This document shows positions 49,307 through 60,804 of a DNA stretch of 64,000 nt, in pieces. A program made the translations under genes and the position numbers. Source of the DNA: Diadema setosum (Eukaryota > Echinodermata > Echinoidea > Diadematoida > Diadematidae); the NCBI RefSeq assembly GCF_964275005.1, contig NC_092686.1, forward strand, positions 14,761,696-14,825,695, in the 5' to 3' direction. The notes beneath the pieces are model-generated. The model had not been told where the DNA came from. It searched no databases and saw nothing but the letters and a program-made list of their open reading frames with translations. Position 1 is the stretch's first letter, and each line of letters starts with the position of its first letter.

Positions 49307-51611
49307 ATGTATTTAGCTTGTCTCTTTTTAGTATGTTTGTGAGGCACCCATTGTAACAAGGTAGAATTGGCAATCCTGGTGACCTTGTTTTCCTATTAAC
49401 TTATACTGCACATGTAAATAGAATGTGAAGACAGCCATTTCCTTACAGCAAGAAACGTTACAATTGAGTTCTGTCATGAAACAAAAATCAAGGCAGTTTT
49501 GGAATGCAGTATATTGTTGGTGTGGTGAGTTAGCAAACAAAATGTATTTATCTGCACAAATGCCATCAGCAACAAGTCATCAGTCACAATAACATGTTAT
49601 AAAGACTTGCATTAGAGTTTGTCTCCATGTTCTATTACATAAACATTTGCACAAATGTGATCAGCAACAAGTCATCAGTCCATTGTCAAAACATGTTATT
49701 AAGATATGCTTCATAGTTTGTCTCCACGTTTTATACATAAATATCGTTTATTCGCTTCATTTCAGGATCAAACGCACTTCATATTTTACAAATCAAAGGA
49801 ATGATTTGTTGGGGCTTGCATTGAAAAAAAAAAGCAAACAAACAAATAATATGCAAACAAAGTAGCCAGGAGATTATATGTAACTACACTTATTACAAGA
49901 ATAAAATGGCAACTGTGCAATGGTTCACACAGCTTGAGAACACAAGATTTTCTATCGGATTCAGTAAATCATATCTGGCCAGATATGCCTATGTATCTGT
50001 ATTGCCACATGCAATACACAATTGTTTTTGCTGCATTACTGAAATTTGCTACATCATTCCCCTCAACCCCCCCCCCCCCCCCAACCAACTAAGACAGTGT
50101 CGAGGTACTTTCACATCTTTACCTGATTTCAGGGGGTTTGGTTCCATTCAATAGCAGTAGCTTTTAAGACGCTGCACACACACACACACACACACACATG
50201 CATACCAGGTAATTTCCAATGCAGTAGGACTACATACATGTACTGTGTGTATATTTAGAACATCACTTTCCTCCAGTGGAATGAGAAAGGGGGTTATTTA
50301 GCTCAGCAATATCGCCTTAAAATATATAATTATATATCCCACAAAATGGAAGCATTACTCAGCAATACAGCAAATAACTGACATACAAACACATGGGTAG
50401 CGTAAGGTATGCAAAGGAGTAACTACCACACGAGCTTCAAAACTTGAGAAGCAGAATAGCATTTTTTACTACACAATGTCAGAGGCATATTTCCTGTATC
50501 ATTCTAAAATGGCAAAATACAGTTTCAAGCCACACCTTCCACTTTTTTGCCCCTGTTCATGCCTGAAAATTGTCAAAGTGACCAGTGGTAGGCATTGCGA
50601 GTAAAGACTGTCTTGGGTTATATGAATTACACGGAGCCTCTCATTTGATCTGTGCTCATAGATCCAGGGTTCACAACAGACATTCAGTGCTTCATTATAA
50701 TGAATTGAATACCATCAACAAAAGTGTGCACAGCAGAAAACAAATATCAGGGCCCTGCAGCAAAGCATAAAATGTACATCACCCTTGTGAGAGCAAACAT
50801 AGCCTGGAAATAAATGAAGTTCCAGCGTTTGGATGCCTTTGATTTTAAATCTGTATCAATACTCCTTCAATGCAACAATGTATCAGGAAAGAAATTATAA
50901 ATACAGTCTTGCAAACGGAGCAACATTATCCTGAAAGGGATAATACATGTTCTCTATTATACCCTCCCTTTCAAAAGGCCAAGGTAATGATGACATGTAA
51001 AACTACACGTATTGGCTTACTCAATATCCCAGAGTATGGTTTTGGCAACATTTTTTTTTTTTCCAAACTTGAGCTTTGTCGCAATCTGTTCTAAAAGTCA
51101 TTACACATAGTACAAAGAATCCTTGTGCTTGTGGACTGGCTACATCAAGATGAGATTATACACTTGATGGAAATCATGTGCGCTGCAAATCGATAACAAA
51201 GATTTAAGCATGTGGGTCTATCATGATTTCTATAAAGAAATGACAAGAAAAAGAAAAAGAAAGAGAAAAACACTGTAATTGGATTGTCACATCTTTGGTT
51301 TTGGGCCAGTGTCATGCTATAACCTTATTTGCATTCTTGTCGCACAAATCTTTCTTTCACGCAATCATGGAAGCTGAAAAGTTCTGCAAACTTTTATCTT
51401 GTGGCTTCCCACAATTATATGTGGGTTTCAAGTCAATAAGAAGAGTTAGAGATTTCTCCATGATTTGAAACGCTCTCAAAGCTCATTCAGGAGCTTAGAT
51501 TTTGAAGTATATCTAATATATTTATCTAAAATCTCTTCTTTTTTTTTGACACAATCATCACGCATTCTGTGGCTGTCATTTCACCACATATGCAGGTCAA
51601 ACTTGAAAGGA
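49307..51611. other. Flank and probable 3' UTR of SUCLG2
   Basis: No gene recognised. A C run lies at 50069-50082, (AC)n at 50173-50198, poly-T near 51051-51062 and an A/G-rich stretch near 51241-51270. Part of it next to 51612 should be the SUCLG2 3' UTR, but no convincing minus-strand poly(A) signal was fixed. Confidence 0.5.
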
Positions 51612-54600
51612 TTAATTCAGGCAAGCCACAGCTTTAATGGCAGCATCCTCTAGATCCTCTGCTGTTGTTATAGGAAGGCCACTCTCCTTAAGGATGTTCC
51701 TTGCTTTGTCCACATTAAATCCTAAAAAAAGGGAACAAATATGAGAATCAAAGACATAAATTTCAACATTAAAATGAAAGTGGCACACCTGCTAAACTGA
51801 AAATTTTGATGACATGCCAGTATTATGTAACACTTGAGCAGAGTAACAGTACATCCAAGATGGAGTTGATAACACAGCACAACACACTTCACATGACATA
51901 ACAATTTGCTGCCAGGTATGAGTTTTCTTCAATTTGTCTACCCTTTGTACAAATGAAATTTGTAAGCTCGCAACTGCTGATTTACATTTTTAACAAACAT
52001 GTCAACAAAAAAAAAGGAACCAGTGGGAAGCATACTCTACTGCTTTCCAGGCTGCCACACAACCACCACGCTATCCTTGGTTGCTGGTAGTGACACGATG
52101 ATCTTGGAACAAATACCCAAGCTCTGAAATTCTGACATTGTTATTTTAAGTAGTCCAAGGCAGACACGGCATATTAAATGAATACAAGAAATTATTAAGC
52201 AGAGGGATGAAGATGTCAGGTATGAGTTTTCTTCAATTTGTCTGCCCTATGTACAAACGAAATTTGTAAGATTGCAACTGCTGATCTACATTTTTAACAA
52301 ACATGTTGGAAAAACAGGAACCAGTGGGAATCAAGCTGGTCATCTACTGCTTTCCAGGCAGCGACCTACCACCAGGTTATCTGGTTGCCGGAATGAACTT
52401 GGAACAAATACCCAAGCTCTGAAATTCTGACACTGTTATGTCCTCTGACATGTTTGTTAACAATGTGGATCAGCAGTTGTAATCTTACAAATTTCATTTG
52501 TATAGAGGGCAGACAATTGAAGAAAACTAATATTTCATATCTTCACCCCTCTGCTTAATAATCTCTTGCTTTCAATAATTGCCGCCATGGACAAATACAG
52601 ACCTAGCATTTTCTGCGTTTTGTTCTGATGTATTTCAGGTACTGTGGACTGTACCTTTTATATCATTATCCCAGTATATATTGACTGATTTAATAAGCAG
52701 ATAAAGGAATAAGTATAAAAAGAAATTCATTCCTTCCAGCCTTCATTTTACATCCTCTAACAGCAACCAAGAATCAAAGAAAATTGCACATCCGTTGAGA
52801 TAATCACCTCTTGCAGCATGAAGTCTGGGTCACTTTGTTTAATATTTGTAATTTGGTCATATTATTATAATATATGGATATATTTCAAGTTTTAAGGAAA
52901 TTCCTTCATGTTCAGAGCTGCAGTGATAACAGTAATTTGAGCTAAATTTGACACATGATACTATGACGAAAATACAACGAACAAACAAACCCAACTTTTC
53001 AATCAATCTCTAAACTTTAGATTAACTCTGGTTAGAATTGACAGGGTGTAAAAGATGACTACTAGACTTTAAGAGAAGCAAACGCAATGTTTTGGTACAT
53101 GCATTCCCCTGACCTGCTAATCTGACCACCAGGGGCACCTGCAGGTCCATTCCTCGACAGGCAGCGGTGATCCCATTGGCGATGGTGGAGCAGTCCACAA
53201 TGCCGCCAAAGACATTGACGAGGATGGCCTTTACCTAACAGATGCACAAAGACAAGAAAAGACATACGGATGACTGACTGTGAGGAGGATGTAATAAACA
53301 GGTATTTCTCCCACATTCATGGAAAGATGAGTTTGAGGAGAGATCTTTTTCACCAAAGCGATGCAGTCCTCCTTCCCACAGGGATTCCAATCTCCACATC
53401 TTATCCAAGAGCAAGCACACTTCAGCTCTTGAAAGACAAAAAGAACACAAAAACACACTGCAACACTTTACATCACAAAGTTTGTCTGGTAATATTCCAA
53501 TCAACATTATATTAAATGAGGCATAAACAGTATCCACTGAGCCAATGCTAACTGGTATCACCTAATACTGTAAATGATTGTAAGGAGATTGCTTGCTAGC
53601 AGTGAGGTGAAGTCATCTAAATTTTGCTGAACTAACTGATTCATTCTTACCTTATCATCCGAACTGATGAGTTTGAATGCCTCAAACACCTGTTTCTCCC
53701 CGACACCACCTCCAACATCCAGGAAGTTGGCTGGCTCTCCTCCATGAAGCTTGATGATGTCCATGGTTGCCATGGCAAGACCGGCACCATTGACTGATGG
53801 AGATGGAATAGGTGGAGACTATGTTACGATTTGACTATAGATGGCAAGTTCTAAATTTGGGGAATTAAAGATATGTTGTATTACAAGATGATAAAAACTG
53901 CAAACTAGATAGTGTACACTCCCTTTATAATCAAGACCTTGGGACTTGCAATTTTCTTTTGTTATAAAGAAATTTTGTTATAACCGAACAGAACACTGTG
54001 TAAAGACATATAAATTATAATTTTGCAACCTCAATTTTGATTTTGTTCTAACAAGAATTCCGTTTTAAAAGTGTTTGTTGAAACGGGAGTGCACTGTACA
54101 TCAATATTCATTAACCATTGTAGTCACATGATCACAAGATGTCTTTGGAAAACGAAAGTGAAACAGAATTGTAAAAGTAGCTCTCCACCAACCTAAGCAT
54201 CCTATATTGCCATCCATGCTGATGTAGTTGAGATTGTGTAAAGCTGCCTGGACTTCCTTGGGGTCGGCTTCGGTTTGGTCATCCATGGCAAAGACTTCCT
54301 TCTGTCGGAACTCCGCATTGTCATCAAAGTTGATCTTGGCATCAAAACATACCACTGGAATGAAATATGAAAGGAATGAAATATGATATAATCATGTTGT
54401 GCCATCCCTTCCTACGAGCAACCGATCTCAGCTCATCAGTGAAAAATTCTGCAAACCACCAGAAAATAACATACATTTTTCAGAACTGTACTGTAAAAGT
54501 GGAAATTTTCGCGGTGTTGAAATTTTCGTGCATTTCGCGCAACCAGAAACTAGCGCGAAAATAAAAGCACGCGAATATTTTTGCTTGCCATATGTTCCTG

Positions 54601-56043
54601 TGCGTGATGTCTTGATTCTGCGGAATTAAAAACACGCGAAACTCTTCTTACCCGGCCAAGCGCGAAAAATTAGTCGCGCGAAAATATCCACTTTTACAGT
54701 AATCATATTTCATTCAAGAAATGTCAAAAAAATGATCATAAAATAAATAATTTTCACCAGTTTTTATGCCATTATTTGGAAGACCATTGAGACACATAGA
54801 TCATGCATTATTTGGAAACCCTCTGCATATTGCACTTACCTGAAGTTTCTCACATAATAGACTAGTTCGTAATTCCACTTTGCGCATGAGCAGAAAAAGG
54901 TCATTTGTACCAAAAAGCATTTTGGTTTGTAAATTCACTAAGATAAGCATCTGTGATGCGATGATTATTCATGTGATCCTTATCTAAATGGTGCTTGCCA
55001 GCACATCCACCTGATAGCAAGAATGGGATTTTGCAATATAAAAGGAAATAGGCTGTTATTGCATTCAATACAAAACAATGAAATGGATGCCTGCTAAATT
55101 GTCAACTGATGGGGTATTCTGATCTAAACACAAGTTCATTCTTTGTTCGAACATGAATTCCATAAACTGTTACGTCGGGCAAGCTTATGCATTATGCCGC
55201 TTTGAAAACAAGTGAAGTGACTAACCAACTGTGAAAAAAGAAAGGTCATTTGTTCCAATGTGTACATGAGGTAATTGCGAACTGGCTTATTGCAGAGTGA
55301 AAAATCACACTCATATTTCAAATGTCAGGTATTCTGTGCTAAAACATAGCTGAAATAAGGTTTAACAGGTAGCATTTACACATTCGACCATGAAACAAAC
55401 AAACAAACATACTAATGTTCACTAACACTTTTTTAATACCCCCATATCTGTCAATGTGTACCTGTTTGGCTGCATCTTATTATGCCAAGAATGTGTTACA
55501 TAAAAATAAGACAAAAAGTACCTCTGAGATGGCATGAAATGTACAAAGTCTCCATGAGCCCGTAATGCAATGCTGCACTCTGGCACTGGTTCAACGGTCC
55601 CTGACCACTAAAAAACACTATTGGACCAGTCATTTTTTCTTCAGAAATGGACCAGTAGAAACTGGAAAAACTGGGTATGGTTGAGGGGTCTAGATATCGC
55701 GCACGAAAATTTGAAATGCTCTTATAATAGAAGTTATTCCATAATCGTACCTGAATTTCTCAATGAATATCACGAAAATGCAGAAAAATCACCTCCCAGA
55801 ATCTCCTGATGATACGATGACGGAGTAGTGCGCTGTCGCCGTTTGTATGTCGGACTTTTTTTTATGCGTTCAATTTCTAGGGGTATGTAAAGATCGCGCA
55901 GCTGCCCTCTGTAGTTTCATGCGTGATTTGTGTCTGCCCCTCTGCGGCTGTAACGTGCTTCGGCTTTCGTAGAATATTTTTTCACTTGATATTAAATTTG
56001 TCCCTGTTAAGCAACAGCAGTTTTACCTAACTTGTGTGTATTA

Positions 56044-56081
<38 letters not shown>

Positions 56082-56429
56082 GTTATTATTATTATTATCA
56101 TTATTATTGTTATTATTATTATCATTATTACTATTATCACCACCACCATCATCGATCATCATAATCATCATCATCATCATTTTCATTATTATTATTATCT
56201 CTTCCACCACCATCATCGATCATTTTATCATTCTTATTATCATTATTCTTATCATTGATATTTTCAATCGTTAATGATTTTCATTTATAAAGTTTTCTTA
56301 CAATATTTCTAATCACTTTAACCAATAATATACACGTAATATAAAATGGAAAAAAGTAAAATATGAACATATATTTTGCGTGTGTGTGTGTGTGTTTGTG
56401 TGTGTGCTTACCCATTCGTCACCCTCTCC

Positions 56430-56460
<31 letters not shown>

Positions 56461-59400
56461 TTCGTCACACATTTGTCACTCTCATCTAATTTGTTTTCTT
56501 CAGTATCATTATAGCCCTCCCCTGTCACAAATATATCACAAGTTAGCGCAAGAAATCACAAGCAAATTCAAATTGAAATCACACTTCAACTTCGATAGAC
56601 TGAAATATTTATTCCTTTGTAATATCATAATCGTTGTGTTAAAATTTGACTTAAAACAACATTTATTAACAGTATTTCAGCGTAGCTGGCAGCATACATT
56701 GTTCTTATGTATGATGACGTCACGTGGTAAACGATCGATCGAACAAATTACGAATTCTATCCACTACGAACGAGACAAGCGAGACGACACGTCTAGGCTA
56801 CAACATCCTTAGAACAGATTTTAAGGGAAGGTAGGTTTGTACAAGGTAAAGAATTGGAAATTTAGTGGAAAATTTGTTGGAAATCAAAATTTCTTACCTG
56901 CTTCCTTCTCATGTTGAGCGGTAAGTCAGGTATGTTTATTCCATGGGCGTATCGGCAAATTTTGCGCTTAGTCCTACGCGTAATATCGCTTGCTATACGC
57001 AGTTACGGTATGCGCGATCATTAGGTCCCTGCGCGAGACCTAGTACCCTTACTATACCTACTCATTGTGTCTGTACAACAAGCATTGTGTCTATATGATG
57101 TAGCAGCAAACAATATGTATCATTTTCAAAGTCATTCTTCCCAGAATCTATATCCATCTCACAGCCACCCTTTCTCAGTCAAGTTCCTTATCAATTCTCT
57201 GGTTTCTGTCTCTAGTCAAGATCAACCATTATTACCTATACGAGGTAGTTTTGCGAGGCAATTACAGTTGGTATTTTGCAGGGTCGGGAGTTCAGCGGGC
57301 GATATTAGAGCATATCACGAGCATCCGGGTTTTTACATATACAGTGGACTCCCATTATAACGAAATCCTCGGGTTCGGCAGTTTTCTTTCGTTATATTGG
57401 AATTTTGTTATAACCGAGCAAATAAACAATAGAAATACATAGAGTGCGACATTGCAGCCCAAATTTTTACTTCGTTATATAACCAGAATTTTGTTATAAA
57501 CGTGTTTGTTATAATGGGAGTGCACTGTAAAACAGGGCGGTGGGAAGAGAAGGAGTGGAATCTAACCTCCCTGCTTTACATGTAAACATTCCGGTCGACC
57601 ACGAAGAGAAAACATTCAAGGAGGTCGCTGCGTGTCGATTACACGCACCGCAGAAGAACGCCGATAAATCAACTCATACAAGGTCGACCACTTCCAGCAG
57701 CACCACGCGTCAAACAATGACTAGTCCATTTGTGCTCAATAACTGCACAGTGACCATCAGTTATTACAACTCTCCAAATTGAAACAGAAGCAAAAATAAA
57801 GTGTAAAAGCGTTCAGATGTTTGAAGTTCGCCTGTTACAACTACATATGTATCTTTGAAGTTGGAGTTGAATGATATACATTGATGAACAATTTGTCAAT
57901 TATTCGACATGTTGGTGATGATCTACAGGTAGTCAAATGTGGCTTGATCTATATCATAGTGTATAGCCGTATTCACTTTCCTATCTTAACTAGGGGATAG
58001 GTAATAATTATGATATTGACTGGCCTTGAGGGAGATGCCAGATAAATATTGCCCGCACTGAAAGAATATGTGACCCGCTACAACAATATGATCCTAAAGT
58101 CGGGTGAGGTCGATTATTTGAAAATTGCATGACAAAATTCCCTAATCTTTCTGCTTTAAATTGATATGTAACACATCTTATGAAAATAATCGGCTGTGGA
58201 GATATCGATGTTTAAAAGAGGGCATGTCGAGACGTATGGGAAATCACTGTTTCGAGAAAAGCGCCTTAAAAGTTTTCCTCGCGACGCAATCGCGGTCAAG
58301 CACACGCAAGTCAGTTTTCACCTCCGGACAATAGAAGGTAAACCCTAGCAACCCCCGAAATGCTCATTCAAGCACAGCGTCAGCGGTCTCCTCACCGACC
58401 AATCAGTGACCAGGATGCCAGGAGAAGCGGCTGGGCATAGCGCACTCCGCCCGCACGCACCAGTCGACTTGGCAGTGTGCGAGCTTCACGCTTCGGTTAG
58501 CGGCAAGCAGCAAACTGACCAATGAGATCACTCCGGTCGTTGTTAGGGGCGGAGCCTATCTGTGGCGCTCAATCCAAATTTTCGAACCGGTTTCTGCTTG
58601 GTTGAAGGGCCAAAAACATGGCCCAGAAAAACGCTATTTTTTGGTCTTTCCTTTCATCATTTTGCTTCAAAATTTTGACAGATGATAGAAAACATGTCAG
58701 ACTCCAATAATATGTCAAAATCAGAAAATCGTAAGTTTCGACCAATTATGATGCTCTGACTTCAAACTCGATTTTCACGGCTTCGACCGTGCGCGACTTT
58801 AGGACCTTTTTGTTGTAGCGGGTCACATATTGTCCTCGTCTTCGACTCGGGCAATATTCTTTCAGTTTGGGCAATATTTTCTGGTATCTCCCTCGAGGCC
58901 AGTCAATATTATATAAATCTTCTGACAAGCTGATAAATCACAATCTATTCCCACTTCCTTTCCACTCCTCTTGCCACTCAGTCTTCACCACATCTCATAC
59001 AGTATGTAAGCAATGTGTACAAATGTAAACAACCACTGGAATGTCACCAGGAAATGTTTTGTAAACATGATGTATCAAATGTAAATGCATTGGAATATAC
59101 TGTAGAACATTGAATAAAGAAAGACACTTGAACCCTGACTCCAAACAAGAAGCAGTCATACCTCGATCATTCTCCCGAGTCTATAAGCATCTAATACTAC
59201 CCCCACAAACATAAAACTACTGGTCTGATAGACAGGTCAGACCAGTAGAAAAAAAAATGGGTTAGTGTGCAGCCCTGCAATGACACAAATACAACATGAG
59301 AAGACCAACATACAATCAAGCACAGAAATAAAATCTCAACAGTGATATATCGCTGCTCAGTCTTTTGGCTATTAAAGATAATGTGTAGCATCAAGTGTGT

Positions 59401-60733
59401 GGTTCAAGACTAGTCTGTAGGCTTCTTGTTGATAATTTTGCTCAAGATTACCAACACAGTGTCACTTTTTATCCACTGTTATAACTTCCAGGGGAGTTAC
59501 AAGAAGAACACGGGGTGTGGGTTCTCAATCACTCTTACCTCGTCCATCAGGGGTTTCTCCAAATGGATTGACCTCTACTTGTGTAGCGTCCACTCCAAGA
59601 AAGAGCTTGTACAGATTCTTGATTTGGTCAGCTGCCTGTGGGTGGCATCAGCAAAGAATACTTCTTGACCATTGAGAACAATGGACTTCTACAGAAGCAA
59701 AATAACTTGCATTCTCAGAGGGGATAAGATTCTGCAGAACCCGAGTTCTCTCTCTTTTCCAGCTTAAACCACATTGTGTAAGTTACATCATCAATAAAAA
59801 CTAAATATTGGCATTCATCTGAAATATTTTAGCCCACCAGATAAAGAAGTGATAATCAAAATAAGTTTTTGATGCTCTCAGAACCTGCATGTGAGTATGC
59901 CCTCAATGAAATAGTTCAATATTTATGGGCAGCATTTCCTGCAAGTGTCACACCCAGTTGGGTTAAATAAATTTTATAACACTGGATTCTTGATGGTACA
60001 AAAGATATATGGGGGAGAAGGTTTGTTTTTTTTTTTTTTCTTTTTTTTTTCTACAAGTCTTCCTTTCTTCCAATTAAACTTACTTCCATGGATGACACAT
60101 GGCAAATGTATTCATTTGTGGTCAAGTGATATCTTGACCTGCCTAACATGACTAAAATATTTCTTTGCTTTGTTTTCTTTCTGTTATCAAGAAGTTAATG
60201 ATGTTCATACTGTATCACTACCCTTCTGCTGAAAATCCTTCATTGGTTATTTCGGAATATCTTTACAGTGTAATACATCACAGTAATCATCACAATGCTT
60301 TGATCAGTCAATTACCAGGTAATAAAAGAAATTCACCAACCAAATCTGATTATTTTGATAAAATCAAGTTTTTGGTGCAGAAGTGAAATTTTGGAACCTG
60401 ACCTTAACTGTTGACACAAAAACATCATGAATTATATGACATTTAAATTGCTTATATTTGCCCCTTACAGTAACATTTTTCAGTGATCCTGTTACTAACT
60501 CATTTTCAACAGACAGCAAGGCAAAACATCTTGGTTGCAATGTAAAAAATCAATAAATAAGCATATGGAAGAGTTTCAATCCACTATAATCTCCCCTTAA
60601 AGGTACTGGCAAATGTATCTTTGCAATTGATATGAGTACCTACCACTCTAATAAGACCTCCCTTAAACTCCAAGTTCTCTGCCATTCTCACTGCTTGTTC
60701 ATCTGTGACACCTATATTGATGTCAACAGGTTC
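51612..60733 (-). CDS. SUCLG2: Succinyl-CoA ligase [GDP-forming] subunit beta, mitochondrial, C-terminal part (5'-partial)
   Basis: The beta subunit, with SUCLG1, converts succinyl-CoA and GDP to succinate and GTP in the matrix (TCA cycle). Six exons in transcript order: 60644-60733, 59539-59635, 54193-54354, 53651-53793, 53114-53234, 51612-51721; stop TAA 51612-51614. Phases join correctly. The visible 240 residues correspond to the C-terminal half of the 432-residue human protein; earlier exons lie beyond the right edge. Seen: [12 protein letters not shown] and [18 protein letters not shown] (Asn and Asp expected to bind Mg), then [28 protein letters not shown] and [16 protein letters not shown] of the CoA-ligase domain, and the end [23 protein letters not shown] and the short C-terminus point to the GTP paralog rather than SUCLA2. 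The donor after the exon at 54193 is GTTGGT, weak. Confidence 0.94.
51912..52136. repeat. Partial direct copy of the element at 52191-52562
   Basis: TATGAGTTTTCTTCAATTTG through CCCAAGCTCTGAAATTCTGA repeats in the same order in the following element. It lacks the outer TTAAGCAGAGG end, so it is truncated. Confidence 0.6.
52191..52562. mobile_element. Foldback element carrying a tRNA-like segment
   Basis: Ends ATTATTAAGCAGAGGGATGA and the reverse complement (CACCCCTCTGCTTAATAAT) define inverted repeats of more than 100 bp that include TTCTTCAATTTGTCTGCCCT. Inside, the minus strand (52389 to 52317) looks tRNA-derived: an anticodon-arm-like stem GCTGC/GCAGT with loop CTGGAAA and a decayed B box GCTTGATTCC. 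Either a SINE inside a MITE or a SINE-derived foldback. Confidence 0.45.
53909..54098. mobile_element. TA-flanked MITE (GTTATAAC family) copy
   Basis: Left AGTGTACACTCCCTTTATAA, right GAAACGGGAGTGCACTGTA, interior TTTTGTTATAACCGAACAG. It lies between two SUCLG2 exons. Confidence 0.65.
54489..54701. mobile_element. TTTTCGCG-rich MITE subfamily 2, young copy
   Basis: Inverted ends TACTGTAAAAGTGGAAATTT and ATATCCACTTTTACAGTA. CG-rich blocks (TTTTCGCGG, CATTTCGCGC, GTCGCGCG) are intact. Confidence 0.8.
56035..56262. repeat. (TTA)n / (ATC)n microsatellite
   Basis: Long runs of ATT/TTA triplets passing into ATC and ACC triplets. Reading frames here are poly-Leu, poly-Ile and poly-Asn artefacts. 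Confidence 0.95.
56374..56458. repeat. (TG)n tract and poly-A run
   Basis: TG repeats at about 56378-56407 and an uninterrupted A run at about 56432-56458. Confidence 0.9.
57340..57528. mobile_element. TA-flanked MITE (GTTATAAC family) copy
   Basis: Ends TACAGTGGACTCCCATTATA and TATAATGGGAGTGCACTGTA form near-perfect inverted repeats with several internal TTTTGTTATAACC motifs. Probably one of the youngest copies in the window. Confidence 0.8.
57529..57800 (+). other. Exon-like open stretch with adjacent poly(A) signal, unidentified
   Basis: Open from 57531 to stop TGA 57780-57782, with AATAAA at 57795-57800, only 12 bases after the stop. It ends [17 protein letters not shown] and has a Thr/Ser-rich part before it ([15 protein letters not shown]). 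No ATG suits as a start; an acceptor AG at 57534-57535 or near 57610 is possible. I do not recognise the sequence. It could be the last exon of a small plus-strand gene nested in the SUCLG2 intron, a relic carried by a transposon, or chance. Confidence 0.25.
58013..58913. mobile_element. Foldback element with a second element at its centre
   Basis: ATATTGACTGGCCTTGAGGG at the left and CCTCGAGGCCAGTCAATAT at the right are inverted, followed inward by AAATATTGCCC / GGGCAATATTTT. The centre is filled by the element at 58069-58827. Confidence 0.65.
58069..58827. mobile_element. TIR element TGTGACCCGCTACAAC, nested
   Basis: Ends TGTGACCCGCTACAACAA and TTGTTGTAGCGGGTCACA are exact inverted copies, extended by GATCCTAAAGTCG / CGACTTTAGGACC. 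TA lies on both sides. The interior has CpG-rich non-coding text. It is inserted near the middle of the surrounding foldback element. Confidence 0.75.
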
Positions 60734-60804
60734 CTAGGGTCACACAATTAAAAACAAAAATGAGATAGAAAGGAAAAAGAAATGTGAACAATTTAGACAG
60801 TCAA

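Larger units (their letters stand above)
55568..59277. mobile_element. Possible large hAT-type element (ends only)
   Basis: CAATGCTGCACTCTGG at the left and the reversed CAGGGCTGCACACTAA at the right match closely and resemble hAT ends (CAGNGCTGCAC). Near the right end is a subterminal hairpin CTACTGGTCTG / CAGACCAGTAG (59217-59248), a common hAT feature. No transposase reading frame was recognised between them, and no clear 8-bp duplication. Confidence 0.35.
54702..59538. other. Large SUCLG2 intron
   Basis: Contains a possible large hAT-type element (55568-59277), microsatellites, a MITE, a nested foldback pair and an exon-like plus-strand ORF, all listed separately. 54702-55567 shows no recognised feature. 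Confidence 0.6.

Noticed and set aside
56007-56274. ORFs of poly-Leu, poly-Ile and poly-Asn
   Set aside because: Pure products of the TTA/ATC microsatellite.
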